Shown one piece after another: positions 45,177 through 55,600 of a DNA stretch of 64,000 nt. The first letter of the stretch is position 1. Each line of letters opens with the position of its first letter. Origin of the DNA: Isobaculum melis (GTDB lineage Bacteria > Bacillota > Bacilli > Lactobacillales > Carnobacteriaceae); assembly GCF_900111355.1 (NCBI RefSeq), contig NZ_FOHA01000004.1, positions 100,237-164,236 of the forward strand, written 5' to 3'. Made by a program: the position numbers and the translations under genes. Below the pieces are notes generated by a model, which was given only the letters and a program-made list of their open reading frames with translations, ran no database searches and was not told the origin of the DNA.

Positions 45177-47807
45177 ATGACAAAAGCATACACAAAAGAT
45201 TTGCCTAGATTAATACAGGAACTAGAGGGAAACCGCGAAATAGGATTAACCGAAGAGCAGGTTCTAAAAAAACGTGAATCCTATGGCATGAATGAATTTG
45301 AATCGATTAAGAAGGATTCATTTTTAAAGAAATTTTTCATGCAAATGGGCGATTTAACCACTATTATTTTAATCGTTGCAGCAGCCATTTCGCTATACAT
45401 GGCGATTACCATTCATGAAGGGGATTATGTTGAGGCAATTTTAATTATTTCAATCGTTATTTTAAATGCTTTACTTGGTGTCATCCAGGAAAATAATGCT
45501 GAGAAATCTTTAGAAGCACTTCAAAATATGAACAAACAAATGAGTAGTGTGATGCGTTATGGGGAAATTATTTCGATTCCTGCAGAGGAGCTAGTGCCAG
45601 GCGATTTACTGGTTTTAGAAGCAGGAAACATGATTTCAGCAGATGCACGGCTAATTGATGTTGTGAGCTTAAGAGTCGAAGAATCACCGTTAACAGGGGA
45701 AAGTATTCCCATTGAAAAAGAAGCAAATGCAGTGGTTGCAGCGGATGCCCCGATTGGAGACCGCTTGAATATGGTTTATTCAGGCTGTATGGTCGCAAAT
45801 GGTCGAGGGTTAGCAATTGTTACAGCCACTGGAATGAACACAGAAATGGGACGGATTGCGGCTTTATTAAATAATGAAAAAACCAGCATGACCCCACTTC
45901 AAGAACGATTAAACCGTTTAGGGAAAAATATTAGCTTATTGGCTTTAGCAGCCGCAGCTGTAGTCTTCTTTATCGGATATGCACAAAATGAACCAGTGCT
46001 AGAAATGTTTATGACCGCCGTTTCTCTTGCTGTAGCAGCCGTTCCAGAAACCTTAATGGTGATTGTTACCTTAACCTTATCCTTTAATGTTCAAAAAATG
46101 GTGAAAAAGCATGCGATTATTAGACGCTTGCCAGCTGTAGAAACATTAGGAAGTGCCTCTGTTATTTGTTCAGATAAAACAGGGACATTGACTCAAAATA
46201 AAATGACTGTACAACGGGTTTGGACACGTGGTAATAATATTATTGATACTGAAAATGCGATGTCAGATGAAGCTTTAAGCATCATTAAAATGGGTGTTTT
46301 ATGTAGCAATGCCTTTATTGATCGCTCAGAAGCTATTGAAAATGGCATAGGTGATCCAACCGAGTTAGCGATTGTTCAATTATATGAAGATTATGATTAT
46401 TATAAAACTGATTTATTAGAAAGCTATCCACGAGTTGCTGAGTTGCCCTTTGATTCAGATAGAAAGCTAATGACCACTGTTCATGAATTAGGTGAAGGCG
46501 GCTATATTTCAATTACAAAGGGTGCTTTTGATAGGATTGAATCCTTATGTAGTGATGGCGACATTCAGCAAGCCACTCATATCAACTATAACTTTGGTAA
46601 AAAAGCGTTACGCGTCATTGCTGTAGCCTTTAAACGTTATGATACATTACCAACTGAATTAACAAGTGAAACACTAGAGAATGACCTACAATTATTAGGT
46701 TTAATTGGTATGATTGACCCACCAAGACCTGAGAGTAAAGGTGCGATTGCCAAAGCAGCTAAAGCGGGGATTAAGACCGTTATGATTACTGGTGATCATA
46801 TTTTAACAGCTAGTGCTATTGCTCGAGAATTAGGTATTTTAACTTGTGAGAAAGAAGCCATGACTGGTGCTGATTTAGCTAAGATGACAGATGAAGAATT
46901 GATTCGTGATGTGTATAAATATAGTGTATATGCACGTGTCAGTCCAGAAGATAAAATCAGAATTGTTAAAGCATGGCAGGCAAATGGTGAAGTCGTTGCC
47001 ATGACAGGAGATGGTGTCAATGATGCACCAGCCTTAAAAGCATCAGATGTTGGTTGTGCCATGGGAATTACAGGTACCGATGTTGCACAAAGTGCCGCAG
47101 ATATGATTTTAACAGATGATAACTTTGCGACGATTGTAGATGCAGTAGCACATGGTCGAACCGTTTATGCAAATATTCGAAAAGCCGTTCATTTTCTATT
47201 GAGCTGTAATATTTCTGAAATTTTTATTGTCTTAATCTCCATGTTATTAGGATGGGGTGCACCAGTTATTGCGATTCAATTACTATTTATTAATGTGATT
47301 GCAGATGGCTTACCAGGTTTTGCCTTAAGCCGAGAAAAACCAGATGCAGATATTATGGAGCAGCCACCGATTCCAAAAGAGCAAAGTATTTTTGCTGGTG
47401 GCCTTGGCAAAGACATTGCGTTTCATAGTGTTATTTTTACCGTTTTAACCTTACTTGGGTATTATATGGGCTCATTTGTGACCATTTCGTCAATCCAACC
47501 AAGTCATGAAGTAGGGCAAACAATGGCTTTCCTGATTTTGGGGTTGTCTTCTATTATTCATGTCTTAAACTGTCGTAGTAAATATTCGATTTTTAAAATT
47601 AAGTTTAACTCAAATCGAAGATTACTAGAAATGGCGATTATTTCGATTGGGATTATTATTGCAGTAGCATTGATTCCACTATTTCAAGAGATGTTCCAAT
47701 TAGTGGATATCGGAGATTATCATTGGCGCTTAGTCGTGTTATTCTCTATTTTACCATTAGTCATTGTTGAATTAGTGAAGTTGCACCAAAATAGAGATGA
47801 TGATTAA
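45177..47807 (+). CDS. Cation-translocating P-type ATPase (P2A, Ca2+-type)
   Basis: 876 residues and ten TM helices. The phosphorylated aspartate is in CSDKTGTLTQNK, the actuator loop has SPLTGES, and the hinge has MTGDGVNDAPALK. In M4 the ion-site glutamate is kept (AAVPETL), and M6 has NVIADGLPGFAL with the Asn and Asp of Ca2+-ATPases. This favours Ca2+ or Mn2+ export, though the ion is not proven. RBS AAGGGGAG. It is the second gene of an operon with a TetR regulator. Confidence 0.92.
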   Translation: MTKAYTKDLPRLIQELEGNREIGLTEEQVLKKRESYGMNEFESIKKDSFLKKFFMQMGDLTTIILIVAAAISLYMAITIHEGDYVEAILIISIVILNALLGVIQENNAEKSLEALQNMNKQMSSVMRYGEIISIPAEELVPGDLLVLEAGNMISADARLIDVVSLRVEESPLTGESIPIEKEANAVVAADAPIGDRLNMVYSGCMVANGRGLAIVTATGMNTEMGRIAALLNNEKTSMTPLQERLNRLGKNISLLALAAAAVVFFIGYAQNEPVLEMFMTAVSLAVAAVPETLMVIVTLTLSFNVQKMVKKHAIIRRLPAVETLGSASVICSDKTGTLTQNKMTVQRVWTRGNNIIDTENAMSDEALSIIKMGVLCSNAFIDRSEAIENGIGDPTELAIVQLYEDYDYYKTDLLESYPRVAELPFDSDRKLMTTVHELGEGGYISITKGAFDRIESLCSDGDIQQATHINYNFGKKALRVIAVAFKRYDTLPTELTSETLENDLQLLGLIGMIDPPRPESKGAIAKAAKAGIKTVMITGDHILTASAIARELGILTCEKEAMTGADLAKMTDEELIRDVYKYSVYARVSPEDKIRIVKAWQANGEVVAMTGDGVNDAPALKASDVGCAMGITGTDVAQSAADMILTDDNFATIVDAVAHGRTVYANIRKAVHFLLSCNISEIFIVLISMLLGWGAPVIAIQLLFINVIADGLPGFALSREKPDADIMEQPPIPKEQSIFAGGLGKDIAFHSVIFTVLTLLGYYMGSFVTISSIQPSHEVGQTMAFLILGLSSIIHVLNCRSKYSIFKIKFNSNRRLLEMAIISIGIIIAVALIPLFQEMFQLVDIGDYHWRLVVLFSILPLVIVELVKLHQNRDDD

Positions 47808-47852
47808 TTTTTATAGTTTCATTAAGAGATGAGGTTGGATATAGTTACCTTT

Positions 47853-47911
47853 AAAAAAGATATCTTGATAATTTTCAGTTAAACTGAATGTTACCAAGGT
47901 ATCTTTTTTAG
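47853..47911 (+). terminator. Terminator of the P-type ATPase operon
   Basis: AAAAAGATATCTTG pairs with AAGGTATCTTTTT, with an inner ATTTTCAGTT/AACTGAAT stem, ending in T6. Confidence 0.7.
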
Positions 47912-47937
47912 TGTTTATAAATATTGAAGTTTTACAC

Positions 47938-47953
47938 ATATACGTAAGTATAT
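47938..47953. promoter_or_regulatory. Inverted repeat upstream of the Mor-like gene
   Basis: ATATAC-GTAA-GTATAT is a perfect 6-bp dyad 140 bases upstream of the first gene of the defence island. A TATAAT-like hexamer lies at about 48001. Its role as an operator is a guess from position. Confidence 0.3.
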
Positions 47954-48092
47954 CTATTTATTATTTTATAAGAGGGATAGCATGCTGTTCGTCTTGTAAA
48001 ATATAATGTCTTTGTAAGGTGTACATCATTATCAAAATAATTAAGAACTTGATAAACTAAAGTGGGTATATCTTTATCAGGAGGTGGACACG

Positions 48093-48365
48093 ATGGAGAT
48101 TGATACAGAGTGCTTAGTAAAATCGTATAAAGAATTTTACGAGTTATTGGGCGAAGAAAATCTAATGAAGATATACGATGCTTTTAAAGGGCAACAGATT
48201 ACTTTTCCGATGAAAATGTATGATAAAAAATTAGTTGCCGAAAAAGTAAAAAAAGAATTCAAAGAACATAATGTTTCAGATTTAACAAGGCGATATGGTT
48301 ATTCACAGAGATGGTTAAAGGAAACTTGTAGGGTAAATGAAACAAAAAAATCCATACAAAAATAA
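48093..48365 (+). CDS. Mor transcription activator family-like protein at the head of the BREX locus
   Basis: 90 residues from the ATG at 48093, with AGGAGG 8 bases upstream; the GTG at 48084 overlaps that RBS. The N-terminal half (SYKEFYELLGEENLMKIYDAFKGQQITFPMKM) is the Mor/C-type dimerisation region, and the C-terminal half (VSDLTRRYGYSQRWLKETCR) a helix-turn-helix. Mor proteins activate phage middle promoters, and chromosomal relatives regulate adjacent genes. It is the likely BREX regulator, with a hairpin between it and brxB. Confidence 0.7.
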   Translation: MEIDTECLVKSYKEFYELLGEENLMKIYDAFKGQQITFPMKMYDKKLVAEKVKKEFKEHNVSDLTRRYGYSQRWLKETCRVNETKKSIQK

Positions 48366-48390
48366 GTTTTTACAGAAAATTATTCTAACA

Positions 48391-48420
48391 TGCCTTCGTT
48401 TTTTCGGAGGCACTATTTTT
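48391..48420 (+). terminator. Terminator or attenuator between the Mor-like gene and brxB
   Basis: GCCTTCG pairs with CGGAGGC (one G-T) around T6, followed by ACTATTTTT. It could end the regulator transcript or attenuate read-through into BREX. Confidence 0.6.
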
Positions 48421-48454
48421 AAAGAAAAATTTAAAAAAATGAATAGGAGAGAAG

Positions 48455-49036
48455 ATGAAATCAATTACAGAAAAAATGGAGTATCTTCAAGAAAAAATTT
48501 TGGAACCTAAATTTTCAGAAAATCAAGGTTTAGGAAATGAAGTTGGATTTTATATATTTGACTATGCACCAGAAGAAGAATTAAAAGTAAGAGAGCAGAT
48601 ATTCTTTATAAAAGATTATGTAGAAAAACAAAGTGATTTATTAAAGGTACAAATATTTGATTTATATGATATAATGATTCAATTTTTTGAACTAAGAGGG
48701 TATTTAGAAAAAAACTTTGAAATAGAAAAAAGATGGGGAACAGAAGTCTTATTTCAACGAATGAGAAAAGCGTTAAAAATTGCAACAGCACAAGATGTAT
48801 TTGTACAATATATTAGAGAAAATTTGGATGAAGAGGCTATTATTTTTATTGTTGGGATTGGAAAAGTTTTTCCGATTTTACGATCACACATTTTATTGAA
48901 TAATTTACAAATAGTTGTTGAAAAAAGTCCTTTAATTTTATTTTATCCTGGAACATATGATAATAACTATTTACGCCTTTTTAATGAATTTCAAGATGAC
49001 CATTATTATCGTGCTTTTCGCATGATAGAAAGCTGA
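48455..49036 (+). CDS. brxB: BREX protein BrxB (DUF1788)
   Basis: 193 residues, the expected size. The family signature is at the C-terminal half: AIIFIVGIGKVFPILRSHILLNNLQ, then PLILFYPGTYD and FQDDHYYRAFRM. BrxB is a small core BREX component found with BrxC, PglX and PglZ and needed for methylation and defence in tested type 1 systems; its chemistry is not known. RBS AGGAGAG. brxC follows after 8 bp. No brxA gene precedes it; the gene in that position is the unrelated Mor-like regulator. Confidence 0.92.
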   Translation: MKSITEKMEYLQEKILEPKFSENQGLGNEVGFYIFDYAPEEELKVREQIFFIKDYVEKQSDLLKVQIFDLYDIMIQFFELRGYLEKNFEIEKRWGTEVLFQRMRKALKIATAQDVFVQYIRENLDEEAIIFIVGIGKVFPILRSHILLNNLQIVVEKSPLILFYPGTYDNNYLRLFNEFQDDHYYRAFRMIES

Positions 49037-49044
49037 GGAGAAAT

Positions 49045-52000
49045 ATGAAAATTGAAAACTTATTTACACGTCCTATTAACCGTGAAGTAAAAGGTGTGAT
49101 AAAAATTGGACAAAGTGATGACGAAAGTGTTTTTCAAGAACTGGACGAATATGTAGTTACACAAGAATTACAAGGACACTTCAGGCATTTTTTTGATGCA
49201 TATCAGCACGCACTTCAGGTACCAACTGATCAAATGGGTGTCTGGATATCTGGGTTTTTTGGTTCAGGTAAGTCACATTTTTTGAAAATTATTTCTTATT
49301 TATTGGATACTAAAAGGATCGTTCAGAAAAGAAAGCCAGTTGATTTTTTTGAAGAAAAAATGATACATAAATCAACATTAGAAAAAATGAAAATGGCAAG
49401 TAAAGGGAATAATGATGTCATTTTATTCAATGTGGATTCTAAGTCAGAAGCGGATAGCAAACAAAATAAGTTAGCAATTGTTAAAGTATTTAATAAGGTT
49501 TTCAATGAACTGTTGGGGTACTCTCCTTCAATACCATGGTTAGCCCAATTAGAAGAAATTTTAAATAGCAAAGGGCAGTATGAAGAATTTAAGAAACTAT
49601 TTGAAATAGAGAGTGGTCTAAGTTGGATTGATGGGCGAGATGAGATTTATTACAATGAAGATGCGATGATTTTAGCACTCAGTAAAGCAACTGAAATGAG
49701 CGTTGAAAGTGCCAGAAAATGGATAACAAATGGAGAAGAAAATTATGAAATCAGTGTCGAATCCTTTGCTATCAGATTAGCTAAATTTGTGAGTCAGCAA
49801 AATGAAGATTATCGGCTCATTTTTTTAGCAGATGAAATGGGGCAATATATTTCTGAAAATACACAATTGATGTTGAACTTACAAACACTTGTGGAAGATA
49901 TTGGTAAACTGACAAATGGGAAAGTCTGGATTATTGTTACCAGTCAACAAGATATTGATACACTGAAACACGGTGTAAGTTCAATGAATGATTTTTCTAA
50001 GATACAAAGTAGATTTCATTTAAGACTAAGCTTAAGTAGTGCAAATGCTGACGAAGTTATCAAAAAAAGGTTATTGGATAAGACGGATGTTGCAAAGGAA
50101 ACATTAAAAATAACCTATCAAGAAATTGAAGCAGGCTTAAAAAATAAATTATCATTTAGTGAGCATACTGTTGATATGAAAACATTTAAGGATGCTGAAG
50201 ATTTTGCATCAGTCTATCCATTTGTTCCTTATCAGTTTCATTTGTTACAAAAAGTATTTACGGGTATTCGAGAACATGGTTCAGCTGGGAAGCATTTAGC
50301 AGATGGCGAACGGAATTTATTAGAAGCTATTCAACAAGCAGCAATATCTTATCAAGACAAAGAAATTGGTGTCTTGGTTCCTTTTCAAAACTTTTATGAG
50401 AGTATAGATCAGGCATTAGAACATTCTGTTCGCTCAACCATTATAAAAGCTCAACAAAGTGAGACATTAGAAGTATTTGATATCTCAGTTTTAAAATTAC
50501 TTTTTTTAATTCGCTATGTGAAAGAAATGCCTGCTAATATAGATAATTTGACTACTTTAATGGTCCAACATGTGGATGATGATAAAGTCTCACTAATGAA
50601 TGCAATTAATGATTCTCTTAAAAGACTAGAACAACATATATTGATACAAAGAAAAGGAGAAGAATACGTATTTTTAACAAATGAAGAGCAAGATGTGAAT
50701 AGAGAAATTGATCAAATTCAAATATCAAATGCAAAAGTTATTACTCAGATTGGACAAACGATTTTTCAAGATATTTTGGATATCAAGCGATTTAATTATT
50801 GTCCATTTGAAAATAGAAAAGGTATTAATTATTCTTTTGATGTTGCTTCTTGGATAGATGGACATGCTTTAAGTAATGGTATTGCGAGTCTAGGTGTTCG
50901 ATTGCTCACACCATATTTTGATGAAGCTGATTCTGTTGAAAGTATTGTTGCATTATCTGCTAAAGAGCAACAAGTTATTGTGGTTTTAGGAGAAAATAGC
51001 ACTTATTATGAAGATATGTTGAAAAAAATTAAAATCCAAGAATATATTCGTAGTCACTCTACACAAAATGAATCGGAATTAATTAAGAATATTTTAAATA
51101 AAAAAGTGAGTGAATCTAATGAGTTGAGTAAAAGTATTAAAGTTCAACTTATTCATGCCTTAGAAGAAGCAGCTTGTTATGTGAATGGTGTAGAGTTAAA
51201 AATATCTACTAACTTACCAAACGCTAAAATTGCGAACGGATTAGACTTGCTTATAGAAAGTATCTATCCCAAATTATCTTATGTAGTGAAACAATTTCAG
51301 GTAGAGCAATTGAATGAACTCATTAAATATACTCAAGGAAATATATTTGGTGATCAATCAGAAGATGTAAATTTTCTTGCAACGAATGAATTGATTGAAC
51401 ATATTGACAATCATACAGAACATCATGCAATTGTCATATTAGGAGAACTACTACAAAAGTTCTCAAAAAAACCTATAGGTTGGAGAGAAACTGATATTTT
51501 AGCTAGTTTAATTTATCTATTAAAGGATGAAAAAGTGATATTTAAACTTGATAATCGAAAAATGAGTCTAAAAGATGCCCAATTTGTTCGGACAATTACT
51601 AAACGTCACTTTCAAGAAAAAATTATTTTAAGTAAAAGGAAAGTGATTGAGGAAAGTCATTTGAGAACAGCATTATTATTAGTAAAAGATACGGTTGGTT
51701 TACAAATTGACCATGATAAAGAAGATATCTTAGCACAAAAAATTCGTCAAATCTATAAACAACAACTAGATGAATTGGAGAAAATAAAATTAAATTATCA
51801 ATACCGTTTCTATCCAGGAGAAAATGTTGTTGATAATGGGATTAAAGAAATAAAACGAATATATGCTAAAGAAGATACAAGAGAATTGTTTCAGTATCTT
51901 TTTGAAGCAGAAAACGATATCTTAGCTTTTTTTGAAGATTTCATTCCAATAAGAAATTTTTTTGAACACCATACGGCTATATATGATACAGCGATGAAAC

Positions 52001-52647
52001 TAAAGGAGCGATACAGAAAGGATGTCAATTTATTAACCTCAAGTGCAGGAAAAGAAGCAGGTAAACGGCTTGAAAGTATTATGAAAAATAGTGAACCTTA
52101 TTCTATGATTAAGGAATTGCCTTCATTAAATGAACAATTTAGAATGGCGCTGACAGATGAACTTGAGCAAGCTTCTGAACCAGTAATCAAGACGATTCAA
52201 AATAACAAAAATATTTTAATTGAAGATGTTCGCAACTCTGAAAAAGCAAAAGAAAAGTTAGAAAAATCTATTTCCCATGGTTTTTCACATCTTAAAAAAA
52301 GGGCAGAGGAAGCACAAACCTTAAGTGAATTAAATGCCTTGAAATTTGAAATTGAAGATTTAACAAAAAAATATTTAGATCAAATCCAAGGAATAAAAGA
52401 AGAAGAACAACAAATACGTGAAATGGTTCATGTATCGAAAAAAGAAATACTAGATAGTAGTGTAGTAGAAAAACATGTGAAACCATTAAAAAAAGAGCTT
52501 AGTCAACGAATCTTTCAAAGACAAGATATTATTCCTAGAGAAAATATTGAAATTAAAAATTACGCAGAATTGGATGACTATCTTAGTAAGATTAAAAGTA
52601 AAATTGAAACAGAATTAAAATTAGGAAAAATTGTTAAAATTTTATAA
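49045..52647 (+). CDS. brxC: BREX ATPase BrxC
   Basis: 1200 residues, the usual BrxC size. Walker A GFFGSGKS at residues 70-77 and a Walker B-like LIFLADEMGQYI near 250 define a P-loop ATPase. The C-terminal third is largely coiled coil and charged. In BREX it forms the ATP-driven core with BrxB and PglZ and is required for both self-methylation and phage exclusion. RBS GAGGAGAAA. The gene is intact and lies 8 bp after brxB. Confidence 0.95.
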   Translation: MKIENLFTRPINREVKGVIKIGQSDDESVFQELDEYVVTQELQGHFRHFFDAYQHALQVPTDQMGVWISGFFGSGKSHFLKIISYLLDTKRIVQKRKPVDFFEEKMIHKSTLEKMKMASKGNNDVILFNVDSKSEADSKQNKLAIVKVFNKVFNELLGYSPSIPWLAQLEEILNSKGQYEEFKKLFEIESGLSWIDGRDEIYYNEDAMILALSKATEMSVESARKWITNGEENYEISVESFAIRLAKFVSQQNEDYRLIFLADEMGQYISENTQLMLNLQTLVEDIGKLTNGKVWIIVTSQQDIDTLKHGVSSMNDFSKIQSRFHLRLSLSSANADEVIKKRLLDKTDVAKETLKITYQEIEAGLKNKLSFSEHTVDMKTFKDAEDFASVYPFVPYQFHLLQKVFTGIREHGSAGKHLADGERNLLEAIQQAAISYQDKEIGVLVPFQNFYESIDQALEHSVRSTIIKAQQSETLEVFDISVLKLLFLIRYVKEMPANIDNLTTLMVQHVDDDKVSLMNAINDSLKRLEQHILIQRKGEEYVFLTNEEQDVNREIDQIQISNAKVITQIGQTIFQDILDIKRFNYCPFENRKGINYSFDVASWIDGHALSNGIASLGVRLLTPYFDEADSVESIVALSAKEQQVIVVLGENSTYYEDMLKKIKIQEYIRSHSTQNESELIKNILNKKVSESNELSKSIKVQLIHALEEAACYVNGVELKISTNLPNAKIANGLDLLIESIYPKLSYVVKQFQVEQLNELIKYTQGNIFGDQSEDVNFLATNELIEHIDNHTEHHAIVILGELLQKFSKKPIGWRETDILASLIYLLKDEKVIFKLDNRKMSLKDAQFVRTITKRHFQEKIILSKRKVIEESHLRTALLLVKDTVGLQIDHDKEDILAQKIRQIYKQQLDELEKIKLNYQYRFYPGENVVDNGIKEIKRIYAKEDTRELFQYLFEAENDILAFFEDFIPIRNFFEHHTAIYDTAMKLKERYRKDVNLLTSSAGKEAGKRLESIMKNSEPYSMIKELPSLNEQFRMALTDELEQASEPVIKTIQNNKNILIEDVRNSEKAKEKLEKSISHGFSHLKKRAEEAQTLSELNALKFEIEDLTKKYLDQIQGIKEEEQQIREMVHVSKKEILDSSVVEKHVKPLKKELSQRIFQRQDIIPRENIEIKNYAELDDYLSKIKSKIETELKLGKIVKIL

Positions 52648-52675
52648 GCAAGTTACTGGAGAGAGGAAGAGCTAT

Positions 52676-55600
52676 GTGGATAAAGGTGCCTTAAAAAGAT
52701 TTGCAACAAGTGCACGAAAAAAGTTGATAGAAGGTGTAAAAATACGTGCTTTAAGATTTGGTATATCAGAAAAAGAGATTAAAAGTGGCAACCAATTTGA
52801 TGGTTTACTGTTAATCAATGGAGAACCATTAGAAAAAAAACATGTAGATCAGTATCAAAAGCTTGTGGAACGTATCAAGTTATACCAGTTACATAAAGAC
52901 TATAAAGAAGCTTATGAAATGGTAATTGAAGAAGTAGCTTATACTTGGTTTAATCGAATAATTGCAATTAGGTATATGGAAATACATGATTATTTACCAA
53001 TTCGAATGCTATTACTATCTTCAAGTATTGCTGGAAAAAAAGAGCCAGATGCAGTAACTTTTCATAAAGAAATTGTGAATATTTTACATTTAGATCCATT
53101 TATATTATGGGATTTAGCTGAAAAGCAACAAACAGAAGAGTTATTCAAATATATTTTAATCCAGCAAAGTAGACAATTAGGACAAATTTTACCAAGTGCT
53201 TTTTCTGAAGTAGATGCGGTAGAAGAGTTTTTATTACCTGACGGATTATTAGCAAACCATGGGATGATACGTGAAATGATTGATTGTGGAAATGAGTCAG
53301 ATTGGCAACAAGTTGAAATAATTGGATGGTTATATCAATATTATCATTCAGAAGTCAAAGAAAAAGTTGGCGGGTTGAAAAATAATCAAGTACCAAAACG
53401 TTTTTTGCCAACAGTTACACAGATCTTTACACCTAAATGGATTGTTCAATATATGTTACAAAACTCATTAGGAAAATTATATGATGAAATGTTTCCAAAT
53501 AATCAACTTTCTAAAACATGGTCTTACTATCTAAAAAAGAATATAATCAATCAAATTGTACCGTCTAATGTCACATCATTAGAAGATATTAAATTAATAG
53601 ATCCTGCTTGTGGTTCAGGTCATATTTTAATTGAGGCATTTAGTTTGTTTTATGATATGTATTTAGAACAGGGATATATGTCCAAAGAAATTCCCAATCT
53701 TATTATAAAAAATAATTTACATGGGTTAGAAATTGATAGGCGTTCCTATCAAATCAGTCATGTCGCATTATTATTAAAAATACTATCATATCAACCTAGA
53801 TTGCTACAAACAAGAAAATCATTCGATTACCATATTGAAACATTTAAGGATACTGAACATCCAATTTCTGAGGAAGCTTTATTGCTGATTTATCCTGCTG
53901 AAGAAATAGAAGCTATTAGAGATTTAGAAAAGAAATTTGGAAATGCAGAACAATTTGGCTCATTAATTAACACAAACACAATTCAAGTTAAACCACTTAT
54001 TCTTAAAATAAAAGAGTTTTTGGCAATAGAAACGGAAGAGCTATACATCCAAGCACTTCAATTTGAATTACAAGATAAATTACTGCCGCTATTAAAAATA
54101 GCAGAACAATTAGCGCAGTCCTATACAATTGTTGTGACGAATCCGCCATATCATAATAAATATAATGCAGATTTAAAGTTATTTATGAAGAAGAATTATC
54201 CTACTACAAAAGCAGATCTATATACAGCATTTATAGAAAGATGTTTTGATATGACTGTTGAGAATGGCTATACAGCAATGATGACGCCTTGGACCTGGAT
54301 GTTTTTATCTTCATATGAATTACTAAGAAGAAAATTATTAAAAGAAGGAACAATTGCTAGTTTAGTTCAATTGGAACGTTCAGCCTTTGAAGATGCAACA
54401 GTTTCTATTTGTACATTTGTTTTACATAAGCAAAAAAAAGATATTCTAGGCGAATATGTTCAATTAGAACAATTTAAAGGAAGTGAATTACAACCCATTA
54501 AACTGAGGGAAGCAGCAAAAAACCTGAAGCTAAGTTATCGATTATCAAAAGCTTCGGATATGTTTGAGCAGATTCCTGGAATTCCAATTTGTTATTGGGT
54601 AAACAATCAATTTAAATCTTTATTTTCATCTAATCAATTTCAAAAAATTGAAGATAAATATGAAGTGAAATCAGGTATCATGACTGGGAATGATTCCACT
54701 TTTTTAAGGTTATGGTTTGAGGTTTCATATCCTGATATTTGTTTCAATGCTACAAATGAATATTTTGTTGAACAATCTCAAATGCAAAAATGGTTTCCAA
54801 TTAGTAAAGGTGGAAATTATCGTTTATATTTTGGCAATAATGAATATGTGATTGATTTGTATAAAAACGGTATGCATATAAAGAATTCTGATGGTAATTA
54901 TCGACTTAGAGATAGTCAATATTATTTTAAATCTGGAATTACTTGGTCTCGTATTTCTTCAGCCTATTTTGCTTTTAGGATACAAAATGAATATATGTTG
55001 TTTGGTGATGCTAGTCCCTTAATTGTTCAAGGCGATGTTGAGCTTTTAGCATTTTTAAATTCAAAAGTTGCTTGTTATATACTAAAAGCCTTAAATCCAA
55101 CTATTAATATTTTTGTGAGTGATATTCAAAAATTACCAATAAGCATCGAGTCTTATCCTAAAATACAAGAGTTGGTTACTGATATTATCATTCTTGAACA
55201 AGGGGATTGGAATGATTTTGAAACATCTTGGGATTTTAAGCAGCATCCTTTTATCACCTATAAGAGTCATGAAAAAGAATTAGCAAAAATTTATCAAATT
55301 TGGATGCAACAAACAGAACAACGATTTGAGCAAGTAAAAAGAAAACAAGAGGAATTAAACAGAATTTTCATTGAATTATACGATTTAGAAGAAGAGTTAG
55401 AACCTGATATTTTAGACAGTGAAGTTACAATCAAAAAAGCAGATTTAGCGAAAGATGTACGTAGCTTTTTGTCCTATTTAGTTGGTGTTATTTTTGGAAG
55501 ATATTCATTAGATCAAACCAATATTGTTTATGGAGGAGGAGAATTTCAGCATGGCAAGTATCAAACTGTTCAACCTGATGAAAATAATATTGTTCCAATT

